Source: an uncultured Clostridia bacterium (GTDB lineage: Bacteria > Bacillota > Clostridia > Oscillospirales > CAG-382). Taken from it: 64,000 bases of DNA. The stretch is from positions 1 through 64,000 of the forward strand of contig CANRIX010000008.1 of the NCBI GenBank assembly GCA_947630765.1, written 5' to 3'. Shown piece after piece: positions 52,333 through 60,808 of the stretch. The position numbers and the translations under genes were made by a program. Numbering within the stretch: the stretch's first letter is position 1; the number at the start of each line of letters is the position of its first letter. Below the pieces are notes generated by a model. That model saw only the letters and a program-made list of their open reading frames with translations. It was not told the DNA's origin and searched no databases.

Positions 52333-53787
52333 ATGCTGAACGTCCTCTACCAAACGCTCGCGGGAATGTCTCCCGTCGCGTCGGTCATCATTTCCGTCGC
52401 GTTCATGCTGTTCTGCGGCTTCGCCATGACGCGGCTGACCAAACTGCTCCGCCTGCCGAACGTGACGGCGTACATCCTCACCGGCATCCTGCTCGGCCCG
52501 TACTGCCTGCACCTGATCCCGCAGGACGTCATCGACGGGATGGACTTCCTTTCGGACATCGCGCTGGCGTTCATCGCCTTTTCGACCGGGGAATTCTTTC
52601 GCTTTTCCGTGCTGAAGAAGAACGGCGGGAAGGTGGTCGTCATCACGCTGTGCGAGTCGCTTCTGGCGTCGGTCGCGGTGTTCGCCGTGCTGTATTTCCT
52701 GCTGCACCTGAGCCTCGCGTTCTCCGTCGTGCTCGCGGCGCTCGCGGCGGCGACGGCGCCGGCGTCGACGGTCATGACCATTCGGCAGACCGGCGCGAAG
52801 GGGGATTTCGTCAACACGCTTTTGCAGGTGGTCGCGCTGGACGACATCGTCGGGCTGATCGCCTACAGCGTCGCGATCTCGCTCGCGCTGTCCTTCCTTT
52901 CGGCGGACGCGGTCTTTCGGGTGTGGGACGTGGCGCGCCCGCTGCTGATCAACATCGGCGTGCTGCTGCTCGGCGGGCTGTTCGGGCTGTTCATGAAGAT
53001 GCTCATGCCGAAAAAGCGCTCGACGGACAACCGACTCATCATCTCCGTCGCCCTGCTGTTCGGCTTCTGCGGCGTCTGCGCGATGCTGGACCTTTCGCCG
53101 CTGCTCGGCTGTATGTCGATGGGCACGGTCTACATCAACGTCACCGACGACGACAAGCTGTTCAAGCAGCTCAACTACTTCAGCCCGCCGATTCTGCTGC
53201 TGTTCTTCGTGCGGTCGGGGCTGAACTTCCGGCTGGACGCGCTGACGGGGACGTCCGGGTCGGTCGGGAGCGTGCCGCTGCTGGCGGTCGGGGTGCTGTA
53301 CTTCTTCGTGCGTATTGTCGGCAAGTATTTCGGGGCGTTTTTCGGGTGCCTGTCCGTCCGCAAGCCGAAGGAAGTGCGGAATTACCTCGGACTTGCGCTG
53401 ATCCCGCAGGCGGGCGTGGCGATTGGGCTTGCGGCGCTCGGCGCGCGGACGCTCGGCGGGGAGACCGGCGTCGCGCTGGAGACGATCATTCTCGCGTCAA
53501 GCGTGCTGTACGAGCTGATCGGTCCGGCGTGCGCGAAGCTGTCGCTGTACCTGTCGCACGCCTATTCCGAGGACCTCGAAGAGCTGGTCCCGGTCGACGA
53601 GACCGCCCCCGGCGGGCGGCAGAAAACGACGGTCGAACTGCTCATCGAGCGGATTCGCGGCATTCAGGAAACGCTTCCGCCCCCGACGACCCCGACGGCG
53701 GAGGAGCAGGCGTTCACCGAAGCCGCCGAGGAGCTGTACGGGCAGAACCGTCCCGGGCGGCGGCAGTCGTTTTTCCGCCGGCATTAG
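52333..53787 (+). CDS. Kef-type cation:proton antiporter (CPA2 family)
   Basis: 484-residue transporter with about 12-13 membrane spans, predicted to exchange Na+ or K+ for protons. The CPA2 signature is visible: TRLTKLLRLPNVTAYILTGILLGP near the N-terminus, DIALAFIAFSTGEFF, the ion-binding region VVALDDIVGLIAYSVAIS (DD pair), and LALIPQAGVAIGLAALG. After the membrane part (about 400) is a short cytoplasmic tail, without an RCK/TrkA-N domain. ATG 52333 with AAAGG 9 nt upstream. It is 34 nt ahead of the MgtC-like gene. Confidence 0.88.
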   Translation: MLNVLYQTLAGMSPVASVIISVAFMLFCGFAMTRLTKLLRLPNVTAYILTGILLGPYCLHLIPQDVIDGMDFLSDIALAFIAFSTGEFFRFSVLKKNGGKVVVITLCESLLASVAVFAVLYFLLHLSLAFSVVLAALAAATAPASTVMTIRQTGAKGDFVNTLLQVVALDDIVGLIAYSVAISLALSFLSADAVFRVWDVARPLLINIGVLLLGGLFGLFMKMLMPKKRSTDNRLIISVALLFGFCGVCAMLDLSPLLGCMSMGTVYINVTDDDKLFKQLNYFSPPILLLFFVRSGLNFRLDALTGTSGSVGSVPLLAVGVLYFFVRIVGKYFGAFFGCLSVRKPKEVRNYLGLALIPQAGVAIGLAALGARTLGGETGVALETIILASSVLYELIGPACAKLSLYLSHAYSEDLEELVPVDETAPGGRQKTTVELLIERIRGIQETLPPPTTPTAEEQAFTEAAEELYGQNRPGRRQSFFRRH

Positions 53788-53821
53788 TCCGCCGGTCGAG
53801 AACGTTAGGAAGGGATTTTTT

Positions 53822-54556
53822 ATGGACAATTTGCTGACTACGGTCGACCCGGTCGCCCGCCTGCTGGGGGATTGGGCGAGCGGTATCAACCTCTATTCGA
53901 TCCTGCTGCGGACGGTGCTTTCGCTGCTCCTCGCGGCGGTCATCGGCTGCGAACGTTCGAGTAAGCGCCACGCGGCGGGACTGCGGACGTTCATGCTGGT
54001 CTCCCTCGCGTCGACGGTCGCGATGCTGCTGGATTTGTATGTGCTCAACCTCACCGGGCACGGGATGTTCCTGCTTTCCGCCGCGTCCGTCATCGGGATC
54101 GCCATCGTGTCGGTCAACTCGGTACTTTTTTCGTCGCGCAGCCAGATCAAGGGGCTGACCACCTCGGCGGGACTTTGGGCGTGCGGACTGCTCGGGCTTG
54201 CGGTCGGTGCGGGCTTCTACACGGTCGTCATCGTGACCTTCCTCGCGCTGCTTTGCAGCCTTTCGCTGTTTCCCCGGTTCGAGGTCTACCTCAAGAACCG
54301 TTCCAACCATTTCGAGGTCCATCTGGAACTGAAGAATGCCGGCTACCTGCAGAACTTCGTCACGACCATTCGCGAACTGGGGCTGACCATCGACGACATC
54401 GAGATGAATACCGCTTACGTCCATTCGGGGCTGAGCGTCTATTCGGTCTCCATCTCCATCGCCAGCGAGGAACTCCGCAAGTATAAGTCCCACGCGGAGA
54501 TCATCGAAGCCCTCCGTTCGCTGGAATACATCTACCACATCGAGGAAATGAACTGA
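53822..54556 (+). CDS. MgtC/SapB-family membrane protein
   Basis: 244 residues with four to five N-terminal membrane spans: LLRTVLSLLLAAVIGCERSSKRHAAGLRTFMLV is the MgtC signature, followed by SAASVIGIAIVSVNSVLF and a GLTTSAGLWACGLLGLAVGAG segment. The C-terminal ~90 residues form an ACT-like domain (HFEVHLELKNAGYLQNFVTT to YIYHIEEMN). In pathogens MgtC modulates the F1Fo ATPase under low Mg2+; in commensals the role is unclear. AGGAAGGG precedes the ATG. It ends the plus-strand set that begins with the response regulator. Confidence 0.9.
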   Translation: MDNLLTTVDPVARLLGDWASGINLYSILLRTVLSLLLAAVIGCERSSKRHAAGLRTFMLVSLASTVAMLLDLYVLNLTGHGMFLLSAASVIGIAIVSVNSVLFSSRSQIKGLTTSAGLWACGLLGLAVGAGFYTVVIVTFLALLCSLSLFPRFEVYLKNRSNHFEVHLELKNAGYLQNFVTTIRELGLTIDDIEMNTAYVHSGLSVYSVSISIASEELRKYKSHAEIIEALRSLEYIYHIEEMN

Positions 54557-54593
54557 CGCCGGCGCGTTCGTGCGGCTGAGACAGAATAGAAAT

Positions 54594-54626
54594 CGGACGG
54601 TCCCTTTATTGGGATCGCCCGTTTTT
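54594..54626 (+). terminator. Terminator after the MgtC-like gene, overlapping the GNAT stop
   Basis: An 11-bp stem with one A-C mismatch (54594-54604 with 54611-54621) and a six-nt loop, then TTTTT (54622-54626). The convergent acetyltransferase gene stops at 54606, inside the hairpin. Confidence 0.75.
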
Positions 54627-55061
54627 CGGTTCCTTTTTCAGTTCGAGATACGGCAGCTCGGTAAAGCCGCTCTTGCGGTACGCTTTGACGGCGGGGAGGT
54701 TCTCCGGCTCCGCTTCCAGCCGCAGAAGCGCGTCCGGGTACCGTTCTTCGACGAACGAAAGCACCTGCCCGCCGTACCCCCTGCCCCGAAAGGCGGGGAG
54801 CAGGTACAGGTCCTCGATCCAGACGCAGGGTCTGCCGTATTCGGTCGAAAAACTCTTTGCGAGCATGGCGTACCCGACGGGTGCGCCGTTTTCGGTCAGC
54901 AGGAATCCCTCCGCGTAGGGGTTTTCCCCGACGCAGGCGGCGACGTCCGCCCGGAAAATTTCCTCCGATCCGTTCGTATGTACCGCCGGGGACGCGTAGA
55001 AGGTCCGCATCATTTCGAGCACGACCGACGCGTCCGCTTGCGTCATCGGGCGAATTTCCAT
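54606..55061 (-). CDS. GNAT-family N-acetyltransferase
   Basis: 151 residues from the ATG 55061, chosen because AAGGAGG lies 8 nt upstream; the ORF extends 8 codons further up. The acetyl-CoA binding motif A is EDLYLLPAFRGRGYGGQVL (RGRGYGG pyrophosphate loop), followed by RLEAEPENLPAVKAYRKSGF. The substrate is unknown; RIMI-like or small-amine acetyltransferases share this form. It is the last gene of the operon started by the aldolase-VOC fusion and reads into the terminator it shares with the MgtC-like gene. Confidence 0.85.
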   Translation of the reverse strand: MEIRPMTQADASVVLEMMRTFYASPAVHTNGSEEIFRADVAACVGENPYAEGFLLTENGAPVGYAMLAKSFSTEYGRPCVWIEDLYLLPAFRGRGYGGQVLSFVEERYPDALLRLEAEPENLPAVKAYRKSGFTELPYLELKKEPKNGRSQ

Positions 55062-55081
55062 GTTTCGCTCCTCCTTTTTCG

Positions 55082-55978
55082 TCAAACCGACAGCTTTTCG
55101 ATCAGAATCCTGTGTAATTCCTCTAAGGACACAAGTTCTTCCGGCGGGCAGACCGTCTCGCGCAGAATATCCGCTCCGTAGTCATGCAGCAACAGCCCGC
55201 GGAACAGTCGATCGACGAGGTCGTCTGTGTCATTCTCGCCCCGGAAGCCATGCAGGAAGTCCGCGTCGAATCGGAAGCTGTCGCAGAGCAGGGGCGGAAG
55301 CTCCAACTCCGCCGGACCGTTCCGCGCGTCCGCGAAGTCGATGAGCGTCACCCCGCCGTCCTTCCCCAGCAACAGGTTGTCCGGATTCAGGTCGGCGTGT
55401 ACAAAAACGTCCTCCGACAGGGGCAGGGACGCGAGAAACGCTTCCCGCTCCAGCCGGAAGGACAGCGGAAACCGTTCCCACCGCGACTCCGACCGCTCCG
55501 GGCGCACCGATCGACCGCAAAATTGCTCGCACGGAATGTCCAGCCGTTCGACCGCGTTTCGCAGAGCGCGTCCGACCTGCGCCTTTTCCTCCGGCGAGAG
55601 CTTTGCGAACTGGGTTTTTAGGGGGTCTCCGTCGACCCATTCGAGCAGCAGATAGCAGAATCGGTATCGGTCCTCGACCGTCCCCTGCGCGAGCACCGCC
55701 GGCGCCGGAACGCCAAGCCGGGCAGCGTGGTTCAGCCCGAACCGCTCCGCCCGGAATTCACGCTCCCCGCCGATCCCGGACGGCTCCGGGGCGAAGATTT
55801 TGATGAGGTACGACCCGGCGTGGAATACGGCGTTCGACCCGGGCGTACAAAGTTCGACCGGCGGGAGCGAAAGCCCGTTTTCCCGGAAGATCCGGCGTAT
55901 CAGCGGCAGGAACGCGTCGACGTTGCGGTACACCCGCCCCCAGTCCGCCAGATCTTTGACCGTCTGCGCAAACAGCAT
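55082..55978 (-). CDS. APH-family phosphotransferase
   Basis: 298-residue kinase-like protein of the aminoglycoside phosphotransferase/choline kinase superfamily (PF01636 type). The nucleotide-binding lysine probably lies in AVFHAGSYLIKIFAPE; the catalytic loop is VFVHADLNPDNLLLG (HxDxxxxN) and the metal motif is VTLIDFADA. Such proteins phosphorylate sugars, choline or aminoglycosides; resistance is not implied. It begins 6 nt after the RidA stop with no clear Shine-Dalgarno, so translational coupling is likely. Confidence 0.82.
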   Translation of the reverse strand: MLFAQTVKDLADWGRVYRNVDAFLPLIRRIFRENGLSLPPVELCTPGSNAVFHAGSYLIKIFAPEPSGIGGEREFRAERFGLNHAARLGVPAPAVLAQGTVEDRYRFCYLLLEWVDGDPLKTQFAKLSPEEKAQVGRALRNAVERLDIPCEQFCGRSVRPERSESRWERFPLSFRLEREAFLASLPLSEDVFVHADLNPDNLLLGKDGGVTLIDFADARNGPAELELPPLLCDSFRFDADFLHGFRGENDTDDLVDRLFRGLLLHDYGADILRETVCPPEELVSLEELHRILIEKLSV

Positions 55979-55984
55979 CGCTTT

Positions 55985-56356
55985 TTACCGCAGCGCGACG
56001 ACTTCGACCTCCACCAGAGCGCCCTTCGGCAGCGCCGCGACCGCGACGCAGCTCCGCGCCGGACAGCCGGTGAAATACTTCGCGTAGACCTCGTTGAAGG
56101 CGGCGAAATCCCCCATGTTCTGCAGGAAACAGGTGGTTTTGACGACCTTCGTCAGGTCGCTTCCGGCGGCTTCGAGCACGGACGCGAGGTTCTTGCAGAC
56201 CTGCTCGGTCTGTTCGGCGATGCCGCCCTGCACGAGCGTGCCGCTTTCCGGCAGGAGCGGGATCTGCCCGGACGTGTAGACCAGCCCGTCGGTCAGGATC
56301 GCCTGCGAGTACGGGCCGATGGCGGCGGGGGCTTTTTCGGTGTGAATGACAGTCAT
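55985..56356 (-). CDS. ridA: RidA-family enamine/imine deaminase
   Basis: 123 residues, the normal size. It hydrolyses reactive 2-aminoacrylate and other enamines made by PLP enzymes. Family markers are [21 protein letters not shown], the arginine in [21 protein letters not shown] (carboxylate-binding Arg) and EVVAL at the C-terminus. AGGAAG lies 9 nt upstream of the ATG. It is second in an operon with a KDPG aldolase-VOC fusion. Confidence 0.95.
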   Translation of the reverse strand: MTVIHTEKAPAAIGPYSQAILTDGLVYTSGQIPLLPESGTLVQGGIAEQTEQVCKNLASVLEAAGSDLTKVVKTTCFLQNMGDFAAFNEVYAKYFTGCPARSCVAVAALPKGALVEVEVVALR

Positions 56357-56379
56357 TTTTGGGTACTTCCTTTCTGTTT

Positions 56380-57342
56380 TCAGTACGGGCGGACCGTCAG
56401 GTGGACGGCGAACCCGAGGAACTCTTCCGCGAGGTAGGCGAAGGTCGCTTTTCCGTTCGCGTCGCGGACGACGCTGGTCTCGTCGATGGCGACGCCGCGC
56501 TGGGCGAGGTGGAACATCGCGCGGTCGACGTCGTAGGTGCCGACGGCGATATGCCCGTTCCGACCCCGTCCGCTGCGCTTCATGACCTCAAACGGGCCGA
56601 CGAAGTAGGACACGGGGATCTCGCGCGTCCCGAACCCGAACGCGCCGTCGAGCAGGGACGCGGCGGTTTTCGCCTCCGCTTCCGTCGAAGCGTTCAGTCC
56701 GATGTGGGAAAGCTGGAAACCGAGCATCAGCGCGACCGCCCGTTTCGTCCGTTCGCGGATCTCCGCGAAATCGCCCGCTTCCACAAGCGCGTCGCTCACC
56801 ATGAACGACCCGCCGCAGGCGAACACCTTGCCGAACGACAGGTATTGCAGCAGGTTCTTCTCGCTGATCCCGCCGGTCGGCAGGAAGCGGATGTTCCCGT
56901 AGGGAGCGGACATCGCCCGAATCATCGCGAGCCCGCCCGCGGCTTCCGCCGGGAAGAACTTGACGTGCGTCAGCCCGAGCGACAGCGCCGTTTCCAGATC
57001 CGACGGCGTGGCGCAGCCCGGGACGATGGGATAGCCTTTCGCGAGGCAGTGCTTCACGACGTCCGGGTTCAGCCCGGGCGACACGAGAAAGTCCGCGCCC
57101 GCCCGCATCGCGTCGTCCGCCTGCGCCGGGGTCAGCACCGTGCCCGCACCGAGCAGCATATCCGGGTACGCCGCGCGAACCGACGCGATCGCTTCCGCCG
57201 CGCAGGACGTGCGGAAGGTGATCTCCGCCGCGTTCAGTCCGCCGTCCCGCAGCGCCTGCGCGAGCGGCAGGGCGTTTTCCGCTTTGGCGATTTTGATGAC
57301 CGGGATCAGCCCGGTCCGTTCCAGTCTGGTGAGAAGCTCCAT
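56380..57342 (-). CDS. KDPG/KHG aldolase fused to a VOC (glyoxalase-like) domain
   Basis: 320 residues; ordinary Eda is about 210. Residues 1-205 are a class I 2-keto-3-deoxy-6-phosphogluconate / 4-hydroxy-2-oxoglutarate aldolase with E40 in AAEITFRT and the Schiff-base lysine K128 in [13 protein letters not shown]. Residues about 208-320 form a VOC-fold domain: [20 protein letters not shown], then [21 protein letters not shown] and the C-terminal [13 protein letters not shown]. This domain may be a metal-dependent isomerase/epimerase or a binding module acting on the keto-sugar substrate. AAGGA lies 6 nt before the ATG. First gene of the operon, with a consensus promoter upstream. Confidence 0.88.
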   Translation of the reverse strand: MELLTRLERTGLIPVIKIAKAENALPLAQALRDGGLNAAEITFRTSCAAEAIASVRAAYPDMLLGAGTVLTPAQADDAMRAGADFLVSPGLNPDVVKHCLAKGYPIVPGCATPSDLETALSLGLTHVKFFPAEAAGGLAMIRAMSAPYGNIRFLPTGGISEKNLLQYLSFGKVFACGGSFMVSDALVEAGDFAEIRERTKRAVALMLGFQLSHIGLNASTEAEAKTAASLLDGAFGFGTREIPVSYFVGPFEVMKRSGRGRNGHIAVGTYDVDRAMFHLAQRGVAIDETSVVRDANGKATFAYLAEEFLGFAVHLTVRPY

Positions 57343-57377
57343 GAAACGTCCTTCTTTCTGTGCGATTCGTTACGCTT

Positions 57378-57406
57378 ATCATAGCACAGTTTCGGGGAAA
57401 TGTCAA
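57378..57406 (-). promoter_or_regulatory. Sigma-A promoter of the aldolase-ridA operon
   Basis: Minus strand TTGACA (57406-57401), 17-nt spacer, TATGAT (57383-57378). Confidence 0.85.
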
Positions 57407-57416
57407 GAAAATATAT

Positions 57417-57450
57417 GGGTGGCAAACACAATCGCGTCGGCACGTTCCGC
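57417..57450 (-). repeat. Dispersed intergenic repeat, right-end copy (copy 5)
   Basis: Read on the minus strand, GCCGACGCGATTGTGTTTGCC then ACCC matches the right end of the family (compare 8829-8849 and 61994-62018). It starts directly after the ylmC-type stop codon and ends 10 nt before the -35 box of the aldolase operon. Relative to the adjacent stop it is inverted compared with copies 1, 2, 4 and 6. Confidence 0.5.
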
Positions 57451-57735
57451 CTATCCCTTCCCGCCGGGTAAAGAGGCGAGGCGGACGAGGATCACGTCGT
57501 CGCCGATGCGCTCGACGCAATCCCACGGGACGGTCAGGCGTTTCTTCGGGGAGAGCAGACCGGCGATGCCGTCACCGGGCAGGACCAGACGCGTGACCTG
57601 CCCGTTCGTGCAGTTGACTTCGATGTCGCACACGCAGCCGAGCGCGCTGCCGTCGCAGACATTGACGACCTCCTTGTTTTTCAGCGAGGTAAACAGACAG
57701 CACACGGGCGCGGGACCTCCTTTCGGTCTGCTCAT
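57451..57735 (-). CDS. YlmC/YmxH-family sporulation protein (PRC-barrel)
   Basis: 94 residues from the ATG 57735, whose ATGA overlaps the spoIVA stop. PRC-barrel-like small beta domain with the family opening SLKNKEVVNVCDGSALGCVCD and LTVPWDCVERIGDDVILV. Members are widely conserved in spore formers and annotated as sporulation proteins without a defined mechanism. Coupling to spoIVA, a coat-assembly ATPase, and the shared sigma-E-like promoter support a mother-cell role. Confidence 0.88.
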   Translation of the reverse strand: MSRPKGGPAPVCCLFTSLKNKEVVNVCDGSALGCVCDIEVNCTNGQVTRLVLPGDGIAGLLSPKKRLTVPWDCVERIGDDVILVRLASLPGGKG

Positions 57736-59210
57736 AACAGGATACAAATCAGCCCGCCGCTGCCCTCGTTGACGATGCGGCTGATGGTCCCGGTGATCTT
57801 CTCCCGTGCGTCGGCGGGCATATGCGCGAGCTTGCTGGTAAGCCCTTCGCTGACCAGTTCGTGCAGGGTCTTCCCGAACATATTCGATTCCCAGATCGCC
57901 TGCGGGTCGGACTCGAACTCCTTGAGCAGGAAGCGGACCAGTTCTTCGGACTGGCTTTCCGTGCCGACCATCGGGCTGACCTCGGTCTGAATGTCCGCCT
58001 TCATCATGTGAATGGACGGCGCGGACGCTTTCAGTTTGACGCCGTATCCGCCCGGCTGCTTGACGATTTCCGGCTCCTCAAGCCGCATATCCTCCACCGA
58101 CGGCATGACGATCCCGTATCCGGTCGCCATGACGTCGTCGAGCGCGGACGCGACCTTGTCGTACTTCCGCTTGACCTCGGAAAGCTCGGTCATGATGCGC
58201 AGCAGCTCCCGCTCGTCGTCGATGGCGAAGCCGGACTTCTCGCCGAGGATGCGGTAGAAAATGGCGTCCGGGATGCGAAGCTCGACGGTCGCACTGCCCT
58301 CGCCGAGCCGGATGCCGTCCAGCCGTGCCGTGACGCTCCCGTCCTCCAGTTCGAGCGATTCAAACGCCGGACGCACGTCCCCGACCTTGCCGAGCGACTG
58401 TACGCAGTTCCCGACCGCTTCAAACAGCCGTTCGCGGATGCCGTCGTGCTCGTCGAGCACCTCCAGCCAGCCCGGCGTCTGCAAACGGACCTCCCGGAGC
58501 GGAAATTCGTACAGGACGTTCTTGAGGATCTCCCGAATGTCGTTTTCGCCCAGTTCCAAACAGTTGACCGGCACGACCGGCACCCGGTACTGCTCCTCCA
58601 AGTCGGCGCAGAGCGCGAGCGTCTGCGGGGCGGACGGGCGTGCGCAGTTGAGCACGACCGCGAACGGTTTTTTCAGTTCCCGCAGTTCCGCGATGACGCG
58701 CTGCTCCGCTTCGACGTAGTTTTCCCGCGGGATCTCGCCGATACTGCCGTCCGTCGTCACGACGATGCCGATGGTCGCGTGCTCGCGAATGACCTTTTCC
58801 GTGCCCATTTCCGCTGCTTCCTCGAACGGCAACGGGTCGGGGGACCACGGGGTCATGACCATGCGGGGCTGTCCTTCCTCGGTCGGTCCGATGACGCCGG
58901 GAATGATGTACCCCACGCAGTCGATCAGCTTCACCCGGAAGGACGCGCTGCCGTCGAGGTGGACCGTCGCCGCTTCCTCCGGGATGAATTTCGGTTCCGT
59001 CGTCATGACCGTCCGACCAGAGCCGGATTGCGGCATTTCGTCCGTTGCGCGTTCGCGGGAGAAGCCGCTCTCGATGTTCGGCAGCAGCAGTTGCTCCATG
59101 AACTTCTTGATAAGCGTGGATTTCCCCGTCCGTACCGGGCCGACCACGCCGATGTAGATGTCGCCGCCGGTCCGCTCGGCGATGTCCTGATAAATGGATT
59201 GCTCCAGCAT
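57732..59210 (-). CDS. spoIVA: Stage IV sporulation protein A (coat morphogenetic ATPase)
   Basis: 492 residues, full length. SpoIVA is an ATP-hydrolysing cytoskeletal protein that polymerises on the forespore surface as the coat basement layer. Walker A is GPVRTGKST at 24-32, the switch/Walker B region is RVKLIDCVGYIIPG, the TTDGSIGEIPRENYVEAE block is present, and the C-terminus ends GGLICILL, resembling the anchor that binds SpoVM in Bacillus. GGAGGG precedes the ATG. It overlaps the ylmC-type gene by 4 nt. Confidence 0.97.
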   Translation of the reverse strand: MLEQSIYQDIAERTGGDIYIGVVGPVRTGKSTLIKKFMEQLLLPNIESGFSRERATDEMPQSGSGRTVMTTEPKFIPEEAATVHLDGSASFRVKLIDCVGYIIPGVIGPTEEGQPRMVMTPWSPDPLPFEEAAEMGTEKVIREHATIGIVVTTDGSIGEIPRENYVEAEQRVIAELRELKKPFAVVLNCARPSAPQTLALCADLEEQYRVPVVPVNCLELGENDIREILKNVLYEFPLREVRLQTPGWLEVLDEHDGIRERLFEAVGNCVQSLGKVGDVRPAFESLELEDGSVTARLDGIRLGEGSATVELRIPDAIFYRILGEKSGFAIDDERELLRIMTELSEVKRKYDKVASALDDVMATGYGIVMPSVEDMRLEEPEIVKQPGGYGVKLKASAPSIHMMKADIQTEVSPMVGTESQSEELVRFLLKEFESDPQAIWESNMFGKTLHELVSEGLTSKLAHMPADAREKITGTISRIVNEGSGGLICILL

Positions 59211-59260
59211 ACGATTCCCTCCGAATGATGGTTTGTGCCGTGATGATTCTCTTTGCTTCC

Positions 59261-59290
59261 ATTCCTATGAGGGAAACGACCGTTTTATGC
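59261..59290 (-). promoter_or_regulatory. Sigma-E-like promoter of spoIVA
   Basis: Minus strand GCATAAA (59290-59284), 14-nt spacer, CATAGGAAT (59269-59261). It matches the sigma-E consensus well and shares TCATAGGA, then TGGAA and CAAA, with the spoVB-spoIIIA upstream region. Confidence 0.65.
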
Positions 59291-59322
59291 CGGATGGGCT
59301 GAAAAGGTTCGCGAAATTCCTC

Positions 59323-59351
59323 TTGCATTTTCCGGCGTGGGGTGGTAGAAT
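59323..59351 (+). promoter_or_regulatory. Sigma-A promoter of the EEP-family gene
   Basis: TTGCAT (59323-59328), 17-nt spacer, TAGAAT (59346-59351). The 113-nt leader contains a GTCGGG/CCCGAC inverted repeat before the AAAGGA ribosome-binding site. Confidence 0.6.
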
Positions 59352-59464
59352 AGGAAGGAAATGATCTGCCCGTCCGGCAAATTCGTATCAAACTCAGCAG
59401 GAACATTGAGCCACGGTCGGGGAGAGGGAACACCCGACACATACGAAAGAAAGGAAAAACCGCC

Positions 59465-60181
59465 ATGCTGTTACGCGTTCTGACCTTCAATATCCAGCAC
59501 TGCCACCCCTACCTGCAAAAGGAATGGGATACCATCGACGTTTCGCTGTTCGCGGACGTTATCCTCTGTTTCGACCCCGACATCGTCGGACTCAACGAGG
59601 TGCGCGGAGAGGGCCCGTCCCCGGATTACCGGGAACAGGCGGACCTGCTCGCGCAGGCGACCGGGTACCACGCCTTCTTCGCGCCCGCGATCGAGGTCCC
59701 CGGCGGCGGTCCCTACGGCAACGCGATCCTTTCCAAGGAAAAACCGACCGAAACGGCGGTCCTGCCGATCCCCGACCCGTCCCGCGACCCGTCCCGCTGG
59801 GGGTACGAATCCCGCTGTATCGCCAAGGCGGTCTTTCCGTTCGGCGTGACCCTGCTCACGACCCACTTCGGGCTCAACCCGGACGAGGCGCGGAACGCCG
59901 TCGACGCCGTCTGCGCCGCCGTCCGCGCTGCGGACACCCCGGTCGTCCTGACCGGCGACTTCAATCTGCGCCCGGACGACCCGCTCCTGCGCCCGATTCG
60001 CGCATTGCTCGCGGACACGGCGGACGCTTTTTCCCGTCCGTCCCTCTCCTTCCCGTCGGACGTCCCGCGCGAGAAAATCGACTACATCTTCACGTCGTCG
60101 TCGGTCAGGACCCGGTTCGCCTGCATTCCGCCGGTCGTCGCGTCCGACCATCGCCCGTATTTCGCGCTCGTCGAGGTGTAA
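59465..60181 (+). CDS. Endonuclease/exonuclease/phosphatase-family hydrolase
   Basis: 238-residue metal-dependent phosphodiesterase of the EEP (DNase I-like) fold. Catalytic motifs in order: LTFNIQ (Asn), DIVGLNEVRG (Glu), LLTTHFGL (His), VVLTGDFNLRP (Asp/Asn), IDYIFTS and VASDHRPYFALV (Asp-His pair). No signal peptide, so it is cytosolic. Substrates of this family range from nucleic acids to phosphoinositides and sphingomyelin, so none is assigned. It is a single-gene unit convergent with pdxST, separated by a strong hairpin. Confidence 0.88.
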   Translation: MLLRVLTFNIQHCHPYLQKEWDTIDVSLFADVILCFDPDIVGLNEVRGEGPSPDYREQADLLAQATGYHAFFAPAIEVPGGGPYGNAILSKEKPTETAVLPIPDPSRDPSRWGYESRCIAKAVFPFGVTLLTTHFGLNPDEARNAVDAVCAAVRAADTPVVLTGDFNLRPDDPLLRPIRALLADTADAFSRPSLSFPSDVPREKIDYIFTSSSVRTRFACIPPVVASDHRPYFALVEV

Positions 60182-60218
60182 AAAACGCCCGCCGAAAGGG
60201 AAATCCCCTCGGCGGGCG
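60180..60218 (-). terminator. Terminator of pdxST (possibly bidirectional)
   Basis: A 10-bp perfect stem CGCCCGCCGA/TCGGCGGGCG (60186-60195 with 60209-60218), with six T on the minus strand (60185-60180). It also closes the convergent EEP gene. Confidence 0.88.
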
Positions 60219-60229
60219 AAAATTTGCGT

Positions 60230-60808
60230 TCAATCGGCGCGGATTAGCCGCAGAAAGTATTCATGGACCGAAAGGTCGCTCGTCAGTTCCGGGTGGAACG
60301 CGGTGACGAGCTGTTTGCCCTGCCGCGCGGCGACGATGCGCCCGTCCACCTCCGCGAGCGCCTCCGCGTCCCCGGAAACCGACGCGAGGTAGGGCGCACG
60401 AATGAAAGTCATCGGGATCTGCCCGATCCCTTTGCAGGTCCCGACCGTGGCGAAACTGCCGAGCTGGCGCCCGTACGCGTTGCGGACCGCGACCGTATCC
60501 ATCGTGGCGAAGTGCGTGCGCTCGTCGTTCTGGATACGCCCGGCGAGCAGGAGCAGTCCCGCGCAGGTGCCGAACACCGGGAGCCCGGACGCGATACGCG
60601 CCTGCAGCGGATCGAACAGCCCGGTTTCCCGCAGCAGTTTCCCCTGCACCGTGCTTTCGCCGCCGGGCAGGATCAGACCGTCGAAGGAGCGTTCCAGGTC
60701 CCGCCGCTGCCGGAGTTCAAACGCGGACACGCCGAGGTTCGCGAGCGCCTGTTCGTGCTCGGCGAACGCCCCCTGCAGGGCGAGCACGGCGACGCGAAGT
60801 CCGCTCAT
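60230..60808 (-). CDS. pdxT: Pyridoxal 5'-phosphate synthase glutaminase subunit
   Basis: Class I amidotransferase that supplies ammonia to PdxS for de novo PLP synthesis. 192 residues with GGEST at 49-53 (oxyanion region), catalytic C82 in [11 protein letters not shown], and H172/E174 in FHPEL completing the triad. It overlaps pdxS by 4 nt (ATGA). The partner subunit is encoded immediately upstream. Confidence 0.97.
   Translation of the reverse strand: MSGLRVAVLALQGAFAEHEQALANLGVSAFELRQRRDLERSFDGLILPGGESTVQGKLLRETGLFDPLQARIASGLPVFGTCAGLLLLAGRIQNDERTHFATMDTVAVRNAYGRQLGSFATVGTCKGIGQIPMTFIRAPYLASVSGDAEALAEVDGRIVAARQGKQLVTAFHPELTSDLSVHEYFLRLIRAD

Noticed and set aside
55082..55978. An aminoglycoside resistance gene
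   Set aside because: The APH fold is shared by many sugar and choline kinases, and the operon context is metabolic. Nothing supports resistance.
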